From Streptomyces sp. PTY087I2 (GTDB taxonomy: Bacteria; Actinomycetota; Actinomycetes; Streptomycetales; Streptomycetaceae): DNA of 64,000 nucleotides. The DNA lies in assembly GCF_001687325.1 (NCBI RefSeq), contig NZ_LZRD01000011.1, positions 124,001 through 188,000 on the forward strand, read 5' to 3'. Numbering within the stretch: position 1 is the stretch's first letter; each line of letters opens with the position of its first letter. This document shows positions 17,731 to 27,578 of the stretch, one piece after another. The translations under genes were made by a program, and so were the position numbers. Under the pieces are notes generated by a model. That model made no database searches. It saw only the letters and a list, made by a program, of their open reading frames with translations, and was not told where the DNA came from.

Positions 17731-19497
17731 GTGGCAGCCCACGACGACGACATCAACCGCGGCATCCGGCCCGCGCGCGGGTCCGAGGACCCAGCCGGCC
17801 AGGTTGCCTATCTCGAGCAGGAAATCGCCGTCCTGCGACGTAAGCTCGCCGACTCTCCGCGTCATACGAGGATTCTCGAAGAGCGGATCGTCGAGTTGCA
17901 GACGAATCTGGCAGGCGTGTCCGCCCAGAACGAGCGGCTCGCCAACACGCTCCGTGAGGCGCGTGACCAGATCGTGGCCCTCAAGGAAGAGGTCGACCGG
18001 CTCGCGCAGCCGCCGGCCGGCTTCGGCGTCTTCCTTCAGGCCAACGAGGACGGCACCTGCGACATCTTCACCGGGGGCCGCAAGCTCCGGGTGAACGTCA
18101 GCCCCAGCGTCGAGCTCGAAGACCTGCGGCGTGGCCAGGAGGTCATGCTCAACGAAGCGCTCAACGTGGTCGAGGCCATGGAGTTCGAGCGCGCCGGGGA
18201 CATCGTCACCCTCAAGGAGATCCTTGAGGACGGCGAGCGCGCCCTGGTGGTCGGGCACACCGACGAGGAGAGGGTGGTGCGGCTCGCCGAGCCGCTGCTG
18301 GACATCACCATCCGCTCCGGCGACGCCCTGCTCCTGGACTCCAGGTCGGGTTACGTCTACGAGGTGGTCCCCAAGAGCGAGGTCGAGGAGCTCGTCCTCG
18401 AAGAGGTCCCGGACATCGACTACGACAAGATCGGCGGCCTGGGCGACCAGATCGAGCTGATCCGCGACGCGGTCGAGCTTCCGTATCTGCACCCCGACCT
18501 CTTCAAGGAACACGAGCTGCGCCCGCCGAAGGGCATCCTGCTCTACGGCCCGCCCGGCTGCGGCAAGACGCTCATCGCCAAGGCCGTCGCCAATTCGCTC
18601 GCCAAGAAGGTCGCCGAGGTGACCGGGCAGCCCGCGGGGAAGAGCTACTTCCTCAATATCAAGGGCCCCGAGCTGCTCAACAAGTACGTCGGCGAGACCG
18701 AGCGGCACATCCGCCTGGTCTTCCAGCGTGCGCGGGAGAAGGCGAGCGAGGGCACCCCCGTCATCGTCTTCTTCGACGAGATGGAGTCCCTCTTCCGCAC
18801 CCGCGGCAGCGGCGTCAGCTCGGACGTGGAGAACACCATCGTCCCGCAGCTGCTCGCCGAGATCGACGGGGTGGAGGGCCTGGAGAACGTCATCGTCATC
18901 GGCGCCTCCAACCGCGAGGACATGATCGACCCCGCCATCCTGCGGCCCGGCCGGCTCGATGTGAAGATCAAGATCGAGCGTCCGGACGCCGAGGCGGCGA
19001 AGGACATCTTCGCGAAGTACCTGACCCCGTCGCTCCCGCTGCACGCGGACGACCTCTCCGAGCACACCGGCTCGCGCGAGGCCGCCGCCCACGCCATGAT
19101 CCAGTCGGTCGTGGAGCGGATGTACACGGAGTCCGAGGAAAACCGCTTCCTCGAGGTGACGTACGCCAACGGCGACAAGGAAGTCCTGTACTTCAAGGAC
19201 TTCAACTCCGGCGCGATGATTCAGAACATCGTCGACCGGGCAAAGAAAATGGCCATCAAGGCATTCCTGGAACAGGGCCAGAAGGGGCTGCGGGTCGCTC
19301 ATCTCCTACAGGCCTGCGTGGACGAGTTCAAGGAGAACGAGGACCTGCCGAACACCACCAACCCGGACGACTGGGCCAGGATTTCCGGTAAGAAGGGTGA
19401 GCGGATCGTCTTCATCCGCACACTCGTCACCGGAAAGCAGGGCGCGGACACCGGACGCTCCATCGACACGGTGGCCAATACCGGCCAGTACCTGTAA
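17731..19497 (+). CDS. arc: Proteasome-activating AAA ATPase (ARC/Mpa)
   Basis: Hexameric ring ATPase that recognises pupylated proteins, unfolds them and feeds them to the 20S core. The product has 588 residues. A coiled coil for Pup binding spans about residues 17-75. Tandem OB domains come next (about 80-230). The AAA module has Walker A GPPGCGKT at 273-280, Walker [13 protein letters not shown] and the second region [15 protein letters not shown]. The C-terminus ends in GQYL, whose penultimate Tyr matches the motif that docks into the proteasome alpha ring. The GTG at 17731 is favoured: an ATG 18 bp upstream lies inside the GGAGGAGG ribosome-binding site. Confidence 0.96.
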   Translation: MAAHDDDINRGIRPARGSEDPAGQVAYLEQEIAVLRRKLADSPRHTRILEERIVELQTNLAGVSAQNERLANTLREARDQIVALKEEVDRLAQPPAGFGVFLQANEDGTCDIFTGGRKLRVNVSPSVELEDLRRGQEVMLNEALNVVEAMEFERAGDIVTLKEILEDGERALVVGHTDEERVVRLAEPLLDITIRSGDALLLDSRSGYVYEVVPKSEVEELVLEEVPDIDYDKIGGLGDQIELIRDAVELPYLHPDLFKEHELRPPKGILLYGPPGCGKTLIAKAVANSLAKKVAEVTGQPAGKSYFLNIKGPELLNKYVGETERHIRLVFQRAREKASEGTPVIVFFDEMESLFRTRGSGVSSDVENTIVPQLLAEIDGVEGLENVIVIGASNREDMIDPAILRPGRLDVKIKIERPDAEAAKDIFAKYLTPSLPLHADDLSEHTGSREAAAHAMIQSVVERMYTESEENRFLEVTYANGDKEVLYFKDFNSGAMIQNIVDRAKKMAIKAFLEQGQKGLRVAHLLQACVDEFKENEDLPNTTNPDDWARISGKKGERIVFIRTLVTGKQGADTGRSIDTVANTGQYL

Positions 19498-19503
19498 TAC
19501 CCG

Positions 19504-19543
19504 GACCGGCTGCGGAAGGCCCCAGGGGCCTCCGCAGCCGGTC
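19504..19543 (+). terminator. Terminator hairpin after arc
   Basis: GACCGGCTGCGG (from 19504) pairs with CCGCAGCCGGTC (to 19543), continuing inward through AGGCCCC/GGGGCCT with one bulge. It separates arc from dop, so the two are probably transcribed independently. Confidence 0.7.
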
Positions 19544-19734
19544 TCATTCCCACGTTCCGGCCATGCCGGAGCCAAAGTCGTAATTGATCTCCCCACCGGC
19601 GCAGAGGCGCTCTAGGCTCTGCGGTACCGCCGAGTCGCGCAGTGCGGTGACGGGCACCGCACCGACGCACCGGACACAGCAGCGGTACGTGAGCGTCGCT
19701 CCGGGAGGGGCCGACGCCGGGCAAGGAGGGCCGC

Positions 19735-21246
19735 ATGACCGTACGGCGAGTAATGGGCATCGAGACGGAGTACGGGATCTCCGTCCCCGGTCACCCCAAC
19801 GCCAATGCCATGCTCACCTCGTCCCAGATCGTCAACGCCTACGCGGCGGCGATGCACCGGGCGCGACGTGCCCGCTGGGACTTCGAGGAGGAGAACCCGC
19901 TGCGTGACGCGCGAGGCTTCGATCTCGCCCGTGAGACCGCCGACTCCAGCCAGCTCACCGACGAGGACATCGGCCTGGCCAATGTCATCCTCACCAACGG
20001 CGCCCGGCTCTACGTCGACCACGCGCACCCCGAATACAGCTCCCCGGAGATCACCAATCCCCGCGACGCGGTGCTCTGGGACAAGGCCGGCGAACGGATC
20101 ATGGCGGAGGCCGCCGAGCGGGCGGCCGCCATCCCCGGCGCCCAGCCGATCCACCTCTACAAGAACAACACCGACAACAAGGGCGCCTCCTACGGCACGC
20201 ACGAGAACTACCTCATGCAGCGGGAGACGCCGTTCTCGGACATCGTGCGCCATCTGACGCCGTTCTTCGTCTCGCGCCAGGTCGTCACGGGCGCGGGCCG
20301 GGTCGGCATTGGCCAGGACGGCCACGAGCACGGCTTCCAGATCAGCCAGCGCGCGGACTACTTCGAGGTCGAGGTCGGCCTGGAGACCACGCTCAAGCGC
20401 CCCATCATCAACACCCGGGACGAGCCCCACTCCGACGCCGAGAAGTACCGCCGGCTCCATGTGATCATCGGCGACGCCAACCTCTCGGAGATCTCCACCT
20501 ATCTCAAGCTCGGCACCACGTCCCTGGTGCTGTCGATGATCGAGGACGCCTTCATCAACGTCGACCTGGCGGTCGACCAGCCCGTGCGCACCCTGCACCA
20601 GGTCTCCCACGACCCGGATCTGCGGCAGCTGATCACGCTCCGCAGCGGCCGGACACTCACCGCGGTCCAGCTCCAGATGGAGTACTTCGAACTGGCCCGC
20701 AAATACGTCGACGAGCGGTACGGCGCCGACGCCGACGAGCAGACCAAGGACATCCTGACCCGCTGGGAGGACACCCTCAACCGGCTGGAGACCGATCCGA
20801 TGAGCCTGTCGGGCGAGCTGGACTGGATCACCAAGCGGGAGCTCATGGAGGGCTACCGCCGCCGCGACGCGCTGGACTGGGACGCCCCCCGGCTGCATCT
20901 GGTCGACCTCCAGTACGCGGACGTACGGCCCGACAAGGGCCTCTACAACCGTCTGGTGGCGCGCGGGAAGATGAAGCGCCTCCTGAACGAGGACGACGTC
21001 ACCAGGGCCCGTACGGCGCCCCCGGAGGACACCAGGGCCTACTTCCGCGGCCGCTGCCTGGAGCAGTACGCCGACGACGTGGCGGCGGCCTCCTGGGACT
21101 CGGTGATCTTCGACCTGCCCGACCGTGACTCCCTCCAGCGCGTGCCCACCCTGGAGCCGCTGCGCGGGACCAAGGAGCACGTGAAGGATCTGCTCGACCG
21201 CTGCCGTACGGCGGAGGAGCTGGTCCGGACGCTGTCGGGCGGCTGA
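19735..21246 (+). CDS. dop: Depupylase/deamidase of Pup
   Basis: Dop removes Pup from substrates and, in species whose Pup ends in Gln, also deamidates it. The 503-residue protein belongs to the glutamine-synthetase-like fold shared with PafA. The N-terminal loop [17 protein letters not shown] carries the nucleotide/metal-binding Glu residues, and [15 protein letters not shown] and [17 protein letters not shown] are further active-site blocks. A Dop-specific loop (about residues 40-75) absent from PafA is present. The ATG at 19735 follows AAGGAGG. It lies directly upstream of pup, as in other actinobacteria. Confidence 0.95.
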   Translation: MTVRRVMGIETEYGISVPGHPNANAMLTSSQIVNAYAAAMHRARRARWDFEEENPLRDARGFDLARETADSSQLTDEDIGLANVILTNGARLYVDHAHPEYSSPEITNPRDAVLWDKAGERIMAEAAERAAAIPGAQPIHLYKNNTDNKGASYGTHENYLMQRETPFSDIVRHLTPFFVSRQVVTGAGRVGIGQDGHEHGFQISQRADYFEVEVGLETTLKRPIINTRDEPHSDAEKYRRLHVIIGDANLSEISTYLKLGTTSLVLSMIEDAFINVDLAVDQPVRTLHQVSHDPDLRQLITLRSGRTLTAVQLQMEYFELARKYVDERYGADADEQTKDILTRWEDTLNRLETDPMSLSGELDWITKRELMEGYRRRDALDWDAPRLHLVDLQYADVRPDKGLYNRLVARGKMKRLLNEDDVTRARTAPPEDTRAYFRGRCLEQYADDVAAASWDSVIFDLPDRDSLQRVPTLEPLRGTKEHVKDLLDRCRTAEELVRTLSGG

Positions 21247-21324
21247 AAGGCCTCCGGGCTGGGAATCAATCACCTGAGGCACGGGCTTGCATCAACTACC
21301 GGGCCAAATGTCGGACCCGGTGGG

Positions 21325-21330
21325 TAGGGT
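21325..21330 (+). promoter_or_regulatory. -10 element of the pup promoter
   Basis: TAGGGT. The predicted transcription start is near 21337, about 39 nt before the pup ATG. No clear -35 element was identified. Confidence 0.4.
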
Positions 21331-21375
21331 CTGATCAAGAGCTTCGATTGCTTCGAACCGAGCGGGGTGAGCTAC

Positions 21376-21594
21376 ATGGCGACCAAGGACACCGGCGGCG
21401 GACAGCAGAAGGCGACACGTTCCACCGAGGAGGTCGAGGAGCAGGCGCAGGACGCGCAGGCGTCCGAGGACCTTGCGGAGCGACAGGAGAAGCTGAGCGA
21501 CGACGTCGACTCGGTGCTGGACGAGATCGACGACGTGCTCGAAGAGAACGCCGAGGACTTCGTGAGGTCATTCGTCCAGAAGGGCGGAGAGTAG
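21376..21594 (+). CDS. pup: Prokaryotic ubiquitin-like protein Pup
   Basis: Small disordered tag of 72 residues that is ligated through its C-terminal glutamate to lysines of target proteins, marking them for Arc and the proteasome. It is rich in Glu, Asp and Gln. The central coiled-coil-forming helix that binds Arc is about residues 20-60 (ERQEKLSDDVDSVLDEID). The C-terminus is FVQKGGE, so it is encoded directly in the active Glu form. The ATG at 21376 is used; a GTG three codons upstream is less likely. Confidence 0.97.
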   Translation: MATKDTGGGQQKATRSTEEVEEQAQDAQASEDLAERQEKLSDDVDSVLDEIDDVLEENAEDFVRSFVQKGGE

Positions 21595-21632
21595 TTCACG
21601 GGTGTGAACGCTCGGTAGGAATCGGTAGGAAG

Positions 21633-21660
21633 CGGGGTGACGGCGCGGGCCGTCACCCCG
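21633..21660 (+). terminator. Hairpin downstream of pup
   Basis: Perfect 11-bp arms CGGGGTGACGG (21633-21643) and CCGTCACCCCG (21650-21660). It lies about 40 bp beyond the pup stop and probably terminates or attenuates transcription before prcB. Confidence 0.6.
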
Positions 21661-21700
21661 CCCGCCGAACGGGGCCCGGCCGACGGGCCGCCGGATCGGC

Positions 21701-21899
21701 GCGGATATCCCCGCCGAACATGTGGATCACTCCCGCGGGGCGGGTAGGGTCCGTGGCACAAGCTGCTTCAACTGCAATCCGGCCATCGGCAAGTTGGGGG
21801 ATGATCCTGACTCTCTTGCGCAGGGCCATCGCATACCTGGAGGGAAACGCGTGGAAGCCAACACTCGTAGCACCGGGCGTCTACCAGCTGCCTTCCTGA
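21701..21899 (+). pseudogene. Decayed C-terminal remnant of an endonuclease VII (HNH) gene
   Basis: Two frames together spell a recognisable tail of the recombination endonuclease VII family. The first frame reads [15 protein letters not shown], then [18 protein letters not shown]. The other reads [10 protein letters not shown] and ends VYQLPS at the TGA 21897-21899. One extra base around 21815-21818 separates them; removing it joins DSL to RRAIAYLEG, as in intact family members. The second His of the usual HVDHDH active-site motif is replaced (HVDHSR), and the upstream Cys pair is missing. It overlaps the first 49 bases of prcB. As I recall, S. coelicolor carries an intact gene at this position between pup and prcB. 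Confidence 0.7.
21745..21750 (+). promoter_or_regulatory. Possible -10 element for prcBA
   Basis: TAGGGT about 100 bp before prcB, inside the endonuclease VII remnant. It could drive prcBA after the hairpin that follows pup, but no good -35 element is visible. Confidence 0.3.
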
Positions 21900-22696
21900 C
21901 GCCGGGATCGTCCTCGTTCATGGACTTCCTGTCCGACCAGTCGCCCGAGATGCTTCCGGGCAACCGGAGCCTGCCGCCGCTCCAGGGGGCCATCGAGGCG
22001 CCGCACGGGACGACCATCGTCTCGGCGTCCTTCCCCGGCGGCGTGGTCCTGGCCGGTGACCGGCGCGCCACCATGGGCAACATGATCGCGACGCGCGACA
22101 TGCAGAAGGTCTTCCCGGCCGACGAGTACTCCGCGGTGGGCATCGCGGGCACCGCCGGACTGGCCGTGGAGATGGTCAAGCTGTTCCAGCTGGAGCTGGA
22201 GCACTTCGAGAAGGTCGAGGGCGCCCAGCTCTCCCTGGAGGGCAAGGCCAACCGGCTCTCCACCATGATCCGCTCCAACCTCGCCATGGCCATGCAGGGC
22301 CTCGCCGTGGTTCCCCTCTTCGCGGGGTACGACGTCGACCGCGAGAAGGGCCGCATCTTCTCCTACGACGTCACCGGCGGCCGCACCGAGGAGAACGGCT
22401 ACGCCGCCACCGGCTCCGGGTCGATCTTCGCCCGCGGCTCGATGAAGAAGCTCTACCGCGAGGACCTGACGCAGGAACAGGCCCTCACCCTGGTCGTGCA
22501 GGCGCTGTACGACGCGGCGGACGACGACTCGGCGACCGGCGGCCCGGACGTGGCCCGCCGTATCTATCCGATCGTCACCGTCATCACCGACGAAGGCTTC
22601 CGGAGGCTGACCGACCAGGAGTCCTCCGAGATCGCGCGCTCCATCCTGGAACGCCGACTCGAGCAGCCCGACGGCCCGCGCGCCGCGCTGCTCTGA
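21851..22696 (+). CDS. prcB: 20S proteasome beta subunit
   Basis: Catalytic subunit of the self-compartmentalised protease. The 281-residue precursor has a 53-residue propeptide that is removed autocatalytically before Thr54 (HG|TTIVSA), the nucleophile. The following [13 protein letters not shown] supplies the Asp and Arg near the active site, and [16 protein letters not shown] has Lys in VFPAD context as in other beta subunits. The GTG at 21851 gives the family's normal length. A longer in-frame reading that starts further upstream would only translate the endonuclease VII remnant. Confidence 0.95.
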   Translation: MEANTRSTGRLPAAFLTPGSSSFMDFLSDQSPEMLPGNRSLPPLQGAIEAPHGTTIVSASFPGGVVLAGDRRATMGNMIATRDMQKVFPADEYSAVGIAGTAGLAVEMVKLFQLELEHFEKVEGAQLSLEGKANRLSTMIRSNLAMAMQGLAVVPLFAGYDVDREKGRIFSYDVTGGRTEENGYAATGSGSIFARGSMKKLYREDLTQEQALTLVVQALYDAADDDSATGGPDVARRIYPIVTVITDEGFRRLTDQESSEIARSILERRLEQPDGPRAALL

Positions 22697-22755
22697 TCCG
22701 GACTCCGAGCCTTTTTCCGATGCACTCGTCACTGACAGGAAGGGACGGATAGCCG

Positions 22756-23562
22756 GTGTCGACGCCGTTCTATGTCTCACCCCAGCAGGCCATGGCCGAC
22801 CGGGCGGAATACGCCCGCAAGGGCATCGCCCGTGGTCGCAGCCTCGTTGTGCTCCAGTACGCCGACGGCATTGTGTTCGTCGGCGAGAACCCGTCCCGCG
22901 CGCTCCACAAGTTCAGCGAGATCTACGACCGGATCGGCTTCGCCGCCGCCGGCAAGTACAACGAGTACGAGAACCTCCGCATCGGCGGTGTGCGCTACGC
23001 CGATCTGCGCGGATACACCTACGACCGGGACGATGTGACGGCCCGTGGGCTGGCCAACGTCTACGCCCAGACGCTCGGCACCATCTTCTCCAGCGCGGCC
23101 GAGAAGCCGTACGAGGTGGAGCTGGTGGTCGCCGAGGTCGGCAGCGAACCCGAGGGCGACCAGATCTACCGGCTGCCGCACGACGGTTCGATCGTGGACG
23201 AGCACGGCTCGGTCGCGGTCGGCGGCAACTCCGAACAGATCAGCGGCTTCCTCGACCAGCGGCACCGCGACGGCATGACGCTGGCCGAGGCGCTCAAGCT
23301 GGCGGTCCAGGCCCTCTCGCGGGAGCCGGGCGGCGGCGAGCGGGAGATCCCCGCGGAGCGCCTGGAGGTCGCGGTCCTGGACCGCACCCGCCCCCAGCAG
23401 CGCAAGTTCAAGCGGATCGTCGGCCGTCAGCTGGCCCGGCTGCTGGAGACGGAAGCGGCGGCCAGCACGCCCACGGACGCCCCGTCCGACGCCGAGGACG
23501 ACGACGCCACCGGTACGGACAACGGCAGCGCGTCGGGCTCCACGGAGGAGACCGACAAGTAG
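22756..23562 (+). CDS. prcA: 20S proteasome alpha subunit
   Basis: Forms the outer heptameric rings that gate the proteasome and bind Arc. The 268-residue product starts [29 protein letters not shown], the alpha-subunit N-terminal gate and helix H0, and has no N-terminal Thr nucleophile. The last 40 or so residues are acidic, Ser/Thr-rich and probably disordered. The start is a GTG with AGGAAGGGA upstream. It lies 59 bp after prcB and is cotranscribed with it. Confidence 0.95.
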   Translation: MSTPFYVSPQQAMADRAEYARKGIARGRSLVVLQYADGIVFVGENPSRALHKFSEIYDRIGFAAAGKYNEYENLRIGGVRYADLRGYTYDRDDVTARGLANVYAQTLGTIFSSAAEKPYEVELVVAEVGSEPEGDQIYRLPHDGSIVDEHGSVAVGGNSEQISGFLDQRHRDGMTLAEALKLAVQALSREPGGGEREIPAERLEVAVLDRTRPQQRKFKRIVGRQLARLLETEAAASTPTDAPSDAEDDDATGTDNGSASGSTEETDK

Positions 23563-23579
23563 CCGAGCGGCGCTCGACA

Positions 23580-23605
23580 TGCCCCCGGGCCCCGGCCCGG
23601 GGGCA
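23580..23605. terminator. Bidirectional terminator between prcA and the lacI-type gene
   Basis: Perfect 10-bp arms TGCCCCCGGG (23580-23589) and CCCGGGGGCA (23596-23605) with a 6-nt loop, centred between the two converging stop codons. Confidence 0.8.
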
Positions 23606-23608
23606 CCG

Positions 23609-24643
23609 TCATGCCCGGGCGGCGGGCGGCGGCGCCGTGGAGCCGCGTACGACGAGCCCGACCGGCAGACCGTCCTGCTCGGCGGGGCGGCCGTCCAGCA
23701 CGGCGAGCAGCGCCTCCATGCCCCGTTCCCCGACCTGCTCCGCCGGCAGCCGCACCGTGGTCAGCTCGGGCTCCAGCGCGGTGGCCAGCGCCAGATCGTC
23801 GAACCCGGTCACCGACAGCTCGTCCGGCACCCGCAGCCCGAGCCTGCGCGCCGCCTTGCAGGCCCCGGCGGCCAGGATGTCGTCGTCGCAGACGATCGCG
23901 GTGGGCCGCTTCCCGGGGACCGCCAGAGCCCGCTCGACCGCCTCGCGCCCCGCCCCCACGTCCAGCGGGGCCCGTACCGTACGCACCGTCGCGTCTTCCG
24001 CAGCGCCCAGCGCGTCGTGCAGCGCCTCGGCGCGCACCGCGAACGTCCAGGTGTCCACGGCGGACGCCAGATGCAGGAAGCGGCGGTGGCCGAGCCCCAG
24101 CAGATGGCCTGTCACCTGCCGCATCCCGTCCGCGATGTCGAGGTTCACATGGGCGGCGGGCCCGGTGTCCGAGGGGTCGCTGTCCAGCATCACCAGCGGC
24201 AGATCCGCCCCGTGCAGCGCGTCCAGTGCGTCGGCGGCCATCGAGGACGCGATGACCCCGTCGAGCGCCGCCCGCGCCGAGGCGAAGGGGTCCCTCGCCG
24301 GGCCCGTGCCGTCGGGCGAGGGGTAGAGCACCACGCCGAAGTCGTGCTCGGCGGCGAGCGCCGCCGCCCCGGCGTACACCCGGGCGAAGAACTCGTTGGT
24401 GAGCGCAGGCACCACCAGCAGCGCCGTCCTGGTGCGGCCGAGCCGCAGACTGCGGGCCGCCAGATTGGGCCGGTAGCCGAGCTCCGCCGCCGCCTCCCGG
24501 ACCCGCTGGGCCGTGACCTCCGACACCCGGCCCGGCCACTTCCCGCCGAGCACCAGGGAGACCGTCGCCTGGGAGACACCCGCCGCACGGGCCACGTCAC
24601 GACTGGTGGGCCGGGCGGGGACGGGCTGCTGCGCGCTGGTCAC
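23609..24643 (-). CDS. LacI-family transcriptional regulator
   Basis: The 344-residue protein has an N-terminal helix-turn-helix (TSRDVARAAGVSQATVSLVLGG) with the hinge motif NLAARSLRLGRT, then a periplasmic-binding-like effector domain containing ALTNEFFARVYAG and SVTGFDDLALATALEPELTTVR. Such regulators usually repress sugar or solute genes until a ligand binds. The start is a GTG at 24641-24643 with GGAGG upstream. It is divergent from an MFS transporter gene; the 135-bp gap holds palindromic sites, so it probably controls that transporter and itself. Confidence 0.9.
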   Translation of the reverse strand: MTSAQQPVPARPTSRDVARAAGVSQATVSLVLGGKWPGRVSEVTAQRVREAAAELGYRPNLAARSLRLGRTRTALLVVPALTNEFFARVYAGAAALAAEHDFGVVLYPSPDGTGPARDPFASARAALDGVIASSMAADALDALHGADLPLVMLDSDPSDTGPAAHVNLDIADGMRQVTGHLLGLGHRRFLHLASAVDTWTFAVRAEALHDALGAAEDATVRTVRAPLDVGAGREAVERALAVPGKRPTAIVCDDDILAAGACKAARRLGLRVPDELSVTGFDDLALATALEPELTTVRLPAEQVGERGMEALLAVLDGRPAEQDGLPVGLVVRGSTAPPPAARA

Positions 24644-24704
24644 TCGTGCCTCCGTGCGGGACGTCTCCGTAACGTCGCGGGGTGGACCCGCGAACTGCGC
24701 ACAT

Positions 24705-24735
24705 GGTACGTATGAACCTCGACGTTATACGTAAC
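24705..24735. promoter_or_regulatory. Candidate LacI-type operators between regulator and MFS gene
   Basis: Two palindrome-like elements sit close together: GGTACGTATGAACC (24705-24718) and GTTATACGTAAC (24724-24735), the latter with arms GTTA/TAAC. LacI-family proteins bind short AT-interrupted palindromes of this kind in divergent promoters. Confidence 0.5.
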
Positions 24736-24778
24736 ACTTCGGCGGGCGCACGGCCGGCCGGGGCGGAGAGGGGCGGGA

Positions 24779-26038
24779 ATGGCCGCGGGATATCTGGACA
24801 TCCTCCGGGCGCGGCACGCCGCCCGGCTGCTGACGGGCACCCTGGTGGGACGGCTGCCCAACGGCACCGCGCACATCGCGATCGTGCTGTTCACCCGGGC
24901 GGAGGGCGGCAGCTACACCCTGGCCGGCGCGCTCGCCGCCGCGTACGGGCTGGCCACCGCCGCCGGGCAGCCGCTGCTCGGCCGCGCGGTCGACCTGTAC
25001 GGGCAGCCGCGCGTCCAGCTCCCGGCCGCCGTGCTCTCCGCCCTCGGGATGACCCTGCTGGCCCTCGCCGGCCTCGGCTCGCTCCCGCTGGCCTACCTCG
25101 CCGTCATCGTCGCCGGAGTCGCCACCCCGCCCCTGGAGGGCGGTCTGCGGGCCCTGTGGCCCAGCGTCCTCAAGGGCGAGGGCCAGGTGCACCGGGCCTA
25201 CGCCATGGACGCCGTGGCGCAGGAGATCATGTTCACCGTCGGACCGCTCCTGGTGACGCTGCTCGTCTCGCTCTGGTCCCCGGCCGCCGCCCTGCTCGTC
25301 ATCAACGCCATCGGCGTCCTCGGCGCCCTCTCGGTCGTCCTGTCCGAGCCCTCCCGCACCTGGCGCTCCGCACCCCGCGAGGCGCACTGGCTCGGCGCCC
25401 TGCGCTCGCCCGGACTCCTCGCGCTCCTCGGCGCGTTCTTCTTCGTCGGGCTCGCCCTCGGCTCCATCACCGTGGCCGGGGTGGCGTACGCCGACGACCA
25501 CGGGCGGGAAGCGGTGTACGGCTGGCTGATGGCCGCGCTCGGCCTCGGCGCGCTGATCGGCGGCCTGGCGTACGGGGCGCGGCAGTGGGCCGGCGCCCCC
25601 GAGAAGCGGCTGCGGGTCATCGTCGGGCTGCTGGCACTGGGCTATCTGCCGCTGACGCTCACCCCCTCGGTGCCGCTCATGACCGTCTTCGCCGCCCTCG
25701 CCGGGGTCTTCCTCGCCCCGGCCATCGCCTGCTCCTTCATCGTGGTCGACCGGCACGCCCCGCGCGGCACGGTGACCGAGGCGTTCTCCTGGCTCGTCAC
25801 CACGTTCGGCGTAGGCGCGGCGGTCGGCACGGCCGTCGCCGGACCGGCCGTCGAACTCGGCTCGACCGCCTGGAGCTTCGCCGTCGCGGGGGCCGGGGGA
25901 GTGGCCGCCCTGCTCGTCCTCCTGGCCACCGGGAAGGTCCTCGCAGCTCCCGCCCGTACGGCCGCCGTCGTGACGGGATCGGAAAATGATCGAAACGGTG
26001 CCGTCGAACCCGGTTTCAGCTCGGGCCATAAGGCGTAA
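24779..26038 (+). CDS. Major facilitator superfamily transporter
   Basis: A 419-residue membrane protein with about 12 hydrophobic segments, the normal MFS number. GRAVDLYGQPRV in the loop after the second segment is a degenerate form of the MFS signature. The substrate is not evident; such transporters beside LacI regulators often move sugars or drugs. The ATG at 24779 follows GGAGAGG. It separates prcA from pafA, and its stop codon (TAA, 26036-26038) overlaps the probable -10 element of pafA. Confidence 0.85.
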   Translation: MAAGYLDILRARHAARLLTGTLVGRLPNGTAHIAIVLFTRAEGGSYTLAGALAAAYGLATAAGQPLLGRAVDLYGQPRVQLPAAVLSALGMTLLALAGLGSLPLAYLAVIVAGVATPPLEGGLRALWPSVLKGEGQVHRAYAMDAVAQEIMFTVGPLLVTLLVSLWSPAAALLVINAIGVLGALSVVLSEPSRTWRSAPREAHWLGALRSPGLLALLGAFFFVGLALGSITVAGVAYADDHGREAVYGWLMAALGLGALIGGLAYGARQWAGAPEKRLRVIVGLLALGYLPLTLTPSVPLMTVFAALAGVFLAPAIACSFIVVDRHAPRGTVTEAFSWLVTTFGVGAAVGTAVAGPAVELGSTAWSFAVAGAGGVAALLVLLATGKVLAAPARTAAVVTGSENDRNGAVEPGFSSGHKA

Positions 26039-26041
26039 TGT
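26036..26041 (+). promoter_or_regulatory. -10 element placing the pafA transcription start at its ATG
   Basis: TAATGT is followed by 6 nt and then the pafA ATG at 26048. TTTCAG about 16 bp upstream could be a -35. No Shine-Dalgarno is visible, so the pafA message may be leaderless. Confidence 0.45.
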
Positions 26042-26047
26042 TCAGTC

Positions 26048-27409
26048 ATGGACCGCCGCATTTTCGGGCTGGAGAACGAGTACGGCGTCACGTGCACGTT
26101 CAGGGGACAGCGCCGACTGTCACCTGACGAAGTGGCGCGCTACCTCTTCCGCCGTGTCGTGTCATGGGGCCGCAGCAGCAACGTCTTTCTGCGGAACGGC
26201 GCCCGCCTCTACCTCGACGTGGGATCGCATCCGGAATACGCAACCCCGGAATGCGACAACGTGACCGAACTGGTCACCCACGACAAGGCCGGCGAGCGCA
26301 TTCTCGAAGGCCTGCTCGTCGACGCCGAACGCCGCCTGCACGAGGAGGGAATCGCGGGCGACGTCTATCTCTTCAAGAACAACACCGACTCGGCGGGAAA
26401 CTCCTACGGCTGCCACGAGAACTACCTCGTGGCCCGGCACGGAGAATTCTCCCGGCTCGCGGACATCCTCATTCCCTTCCTCGTCACCAGGCAGCTGATC
26501 TGCGGCGCCGGCAAGGTGCTCCAGACCCCGCGCGGCGCGGTCTACTGCGTCAGCCAGCGCGCCGAGCACATCTGGGAGGGCGTCAGCTCCGCGACGACCC
26601 GCTCCCGGCCGATCATCAACACCCGAGACGAACCCCACGCCGACGCCGAGCGGTACCGCCGCCTCCACGTCATCGTCGGTGACTCGAACATGTCCGAGAC
26701 GACCATGCTGCTCAAGGTCGGCGCCACCGACCTGGTGCTCCGCATGATCGAGGCGGGCACCGTGATGCGTGACCTGACCCTGGAGAACCCGATCCGGGCG
26801 ATCCGCGAGGTCAGCCACGACCTCACCGGACAGCGCAAGGTCCGCCTGGCCAGCGGCCGGGAGGCCTCGGCCATCGAGGTCCAGCGGGAGTACTACGAGA
26901 AGGCCGTGGACTTCGTCGAGCGCCGGGGCATCCGCACCGGCACCGTCGACCAGGTCCTGGAGCTGTGGGGCCGCGCCCTGGACGCGATCGAGGCCCAGGA
27001 CCTCGACCGCATCGACACCGAGATCGACTGGGTCATGAAGTACAAGCTCATCGAGCGGTACCGGGCCAAGCACAACATGACCATGTCGAACCCGCGGGTC
27101 GCCCAGATAGACCTCGCCTACCACGACATCCACCGCCGCCGAGGACTCTTCTACCTCCTGGAGAAGAAGGGGCAGACGGCCCGCATCTGCAACGACCTGA
27201 AGATCTTCGAGGGCAAGACGGTGCCCCCGCAGACCACCCGGGCGCGGCTGCGCGGCGACTTCATCCGCCGGGCCCAGGAGCAGCGGAGGGACTTCACCGT
27301 CGACTGGGTCCACCTCAAGCTCAACGACCAGGCACAGCGCACGGTGCTGTGCAAGGACCCGTTCCGGTCCGTGGACGAGCGGGTGGAGAAGCTGATCGCC
27401 GGCATGTGA
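26048..27409 (+). CDS. pafA: Pup-protein ligase
   Basis: Uses ATP to join the C-terminal Glu of Pup to a substrate lysine. The 453-residue enzyme has a glutamine-synthetase-like fold: N-terminal [49 protein letters not shown] and [17 protein letters not shown] line the nucleotide and metal site. It lacks the extra loop seen in Dop. The C-terminal domain (about residues 380-453) includes the Pup-binding groove. A complete pupylation pathway is therefore encoded within about 11 kb. Confidence 0.96.
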   Translation: MDRRIFGLENEYGVTCTFRGQRRLSPDEVARYLFRRVVSWGRSSNVFLRNGARLYLDVGSHPEYATPECDNVTELVTHDKAGERILEGLLVDAERRLHEEGIAGDVYLFKNNTDSAGNSYGCHENYLVARHGEFSRLADILIPFLVTRQLICGAGKVLQTPRGAVYCVSQRAEHIWEGVSSATTRSRPIINTRDEPHADAERYRRLHVIVGDSNMSETTMLLKVGATDLVLRMIEAGTVMRDLTLENPIRAIREVSHDLTGQRKVRLASGREASAIEVQREYYEKAVDFVERRGIRTGTVDQVLELWGRALDAIEAQDLDRIDTEIDWVMKYKLIERYRAKHNMTMSNPRVAQIDLAYHDIHRRRGLFYLLEKKGQTARICNDLKIFEGKTVPPQTTRARLRGDFIRRAQEQRRDFTVDWVHLKLNDQAQRTVLCKDPFRSVDERVEKLIAGM

Positions 27410-27466
27410 CCGGGCCGCCCGCGGGAAACCCGGGAAAGCGGGACTCGCGGGAAAAGGGGACACAGT

Positions 27467-27495
27467 GTACGCCGGGGCAGGCAGCCCCGGCGTAC
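27467..27495 (+). terminator. Terminator hairpin after pafA
   Basis: Perfect 11-bp arms GTACGCCGGGG (27467-27477) and CCCCGGCGTAC (27485-27495) with a 7-nt loop, about 60 bp past the pafA stop. No T-tract follows. Confidence 0.7.
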
Positions 27496-27533
27496 AGCCG
27501 TGTCGGTACCGGTGATGCCGCTGGGGCGAAGTC

Positions 27534-27539
27534 GTAGAG
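27534..27539 (+). promoter_or_regulatory. -10 element of the FKBP lipoprotein promoter
   Basis: TAGAGT. The predicted start is near 27546, about 33 nt before the ATG at 27579. Confidence 0.4.
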
Positions 27540-27578
27540 TGGCGGGAGTACCCGGAGCCCCCTACGCGAGTTGGACTG

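Noticed and set aside
21722..21850. A GTG-started extension of PrcB by 43 codons.
   Set aside because: The extension translates the endonuclease VII remnant (CFNCNPAIG), and the GTG at 21851 gives the usual propeptide length.
23609..26038. The lacI/MFS pair as a recent horizontal insertion.
   Set aside because: Base composition and codon use match the neighbours, no repeats or mobile genes flank it, and the same order is, as I recall, found in S. coelicolor.
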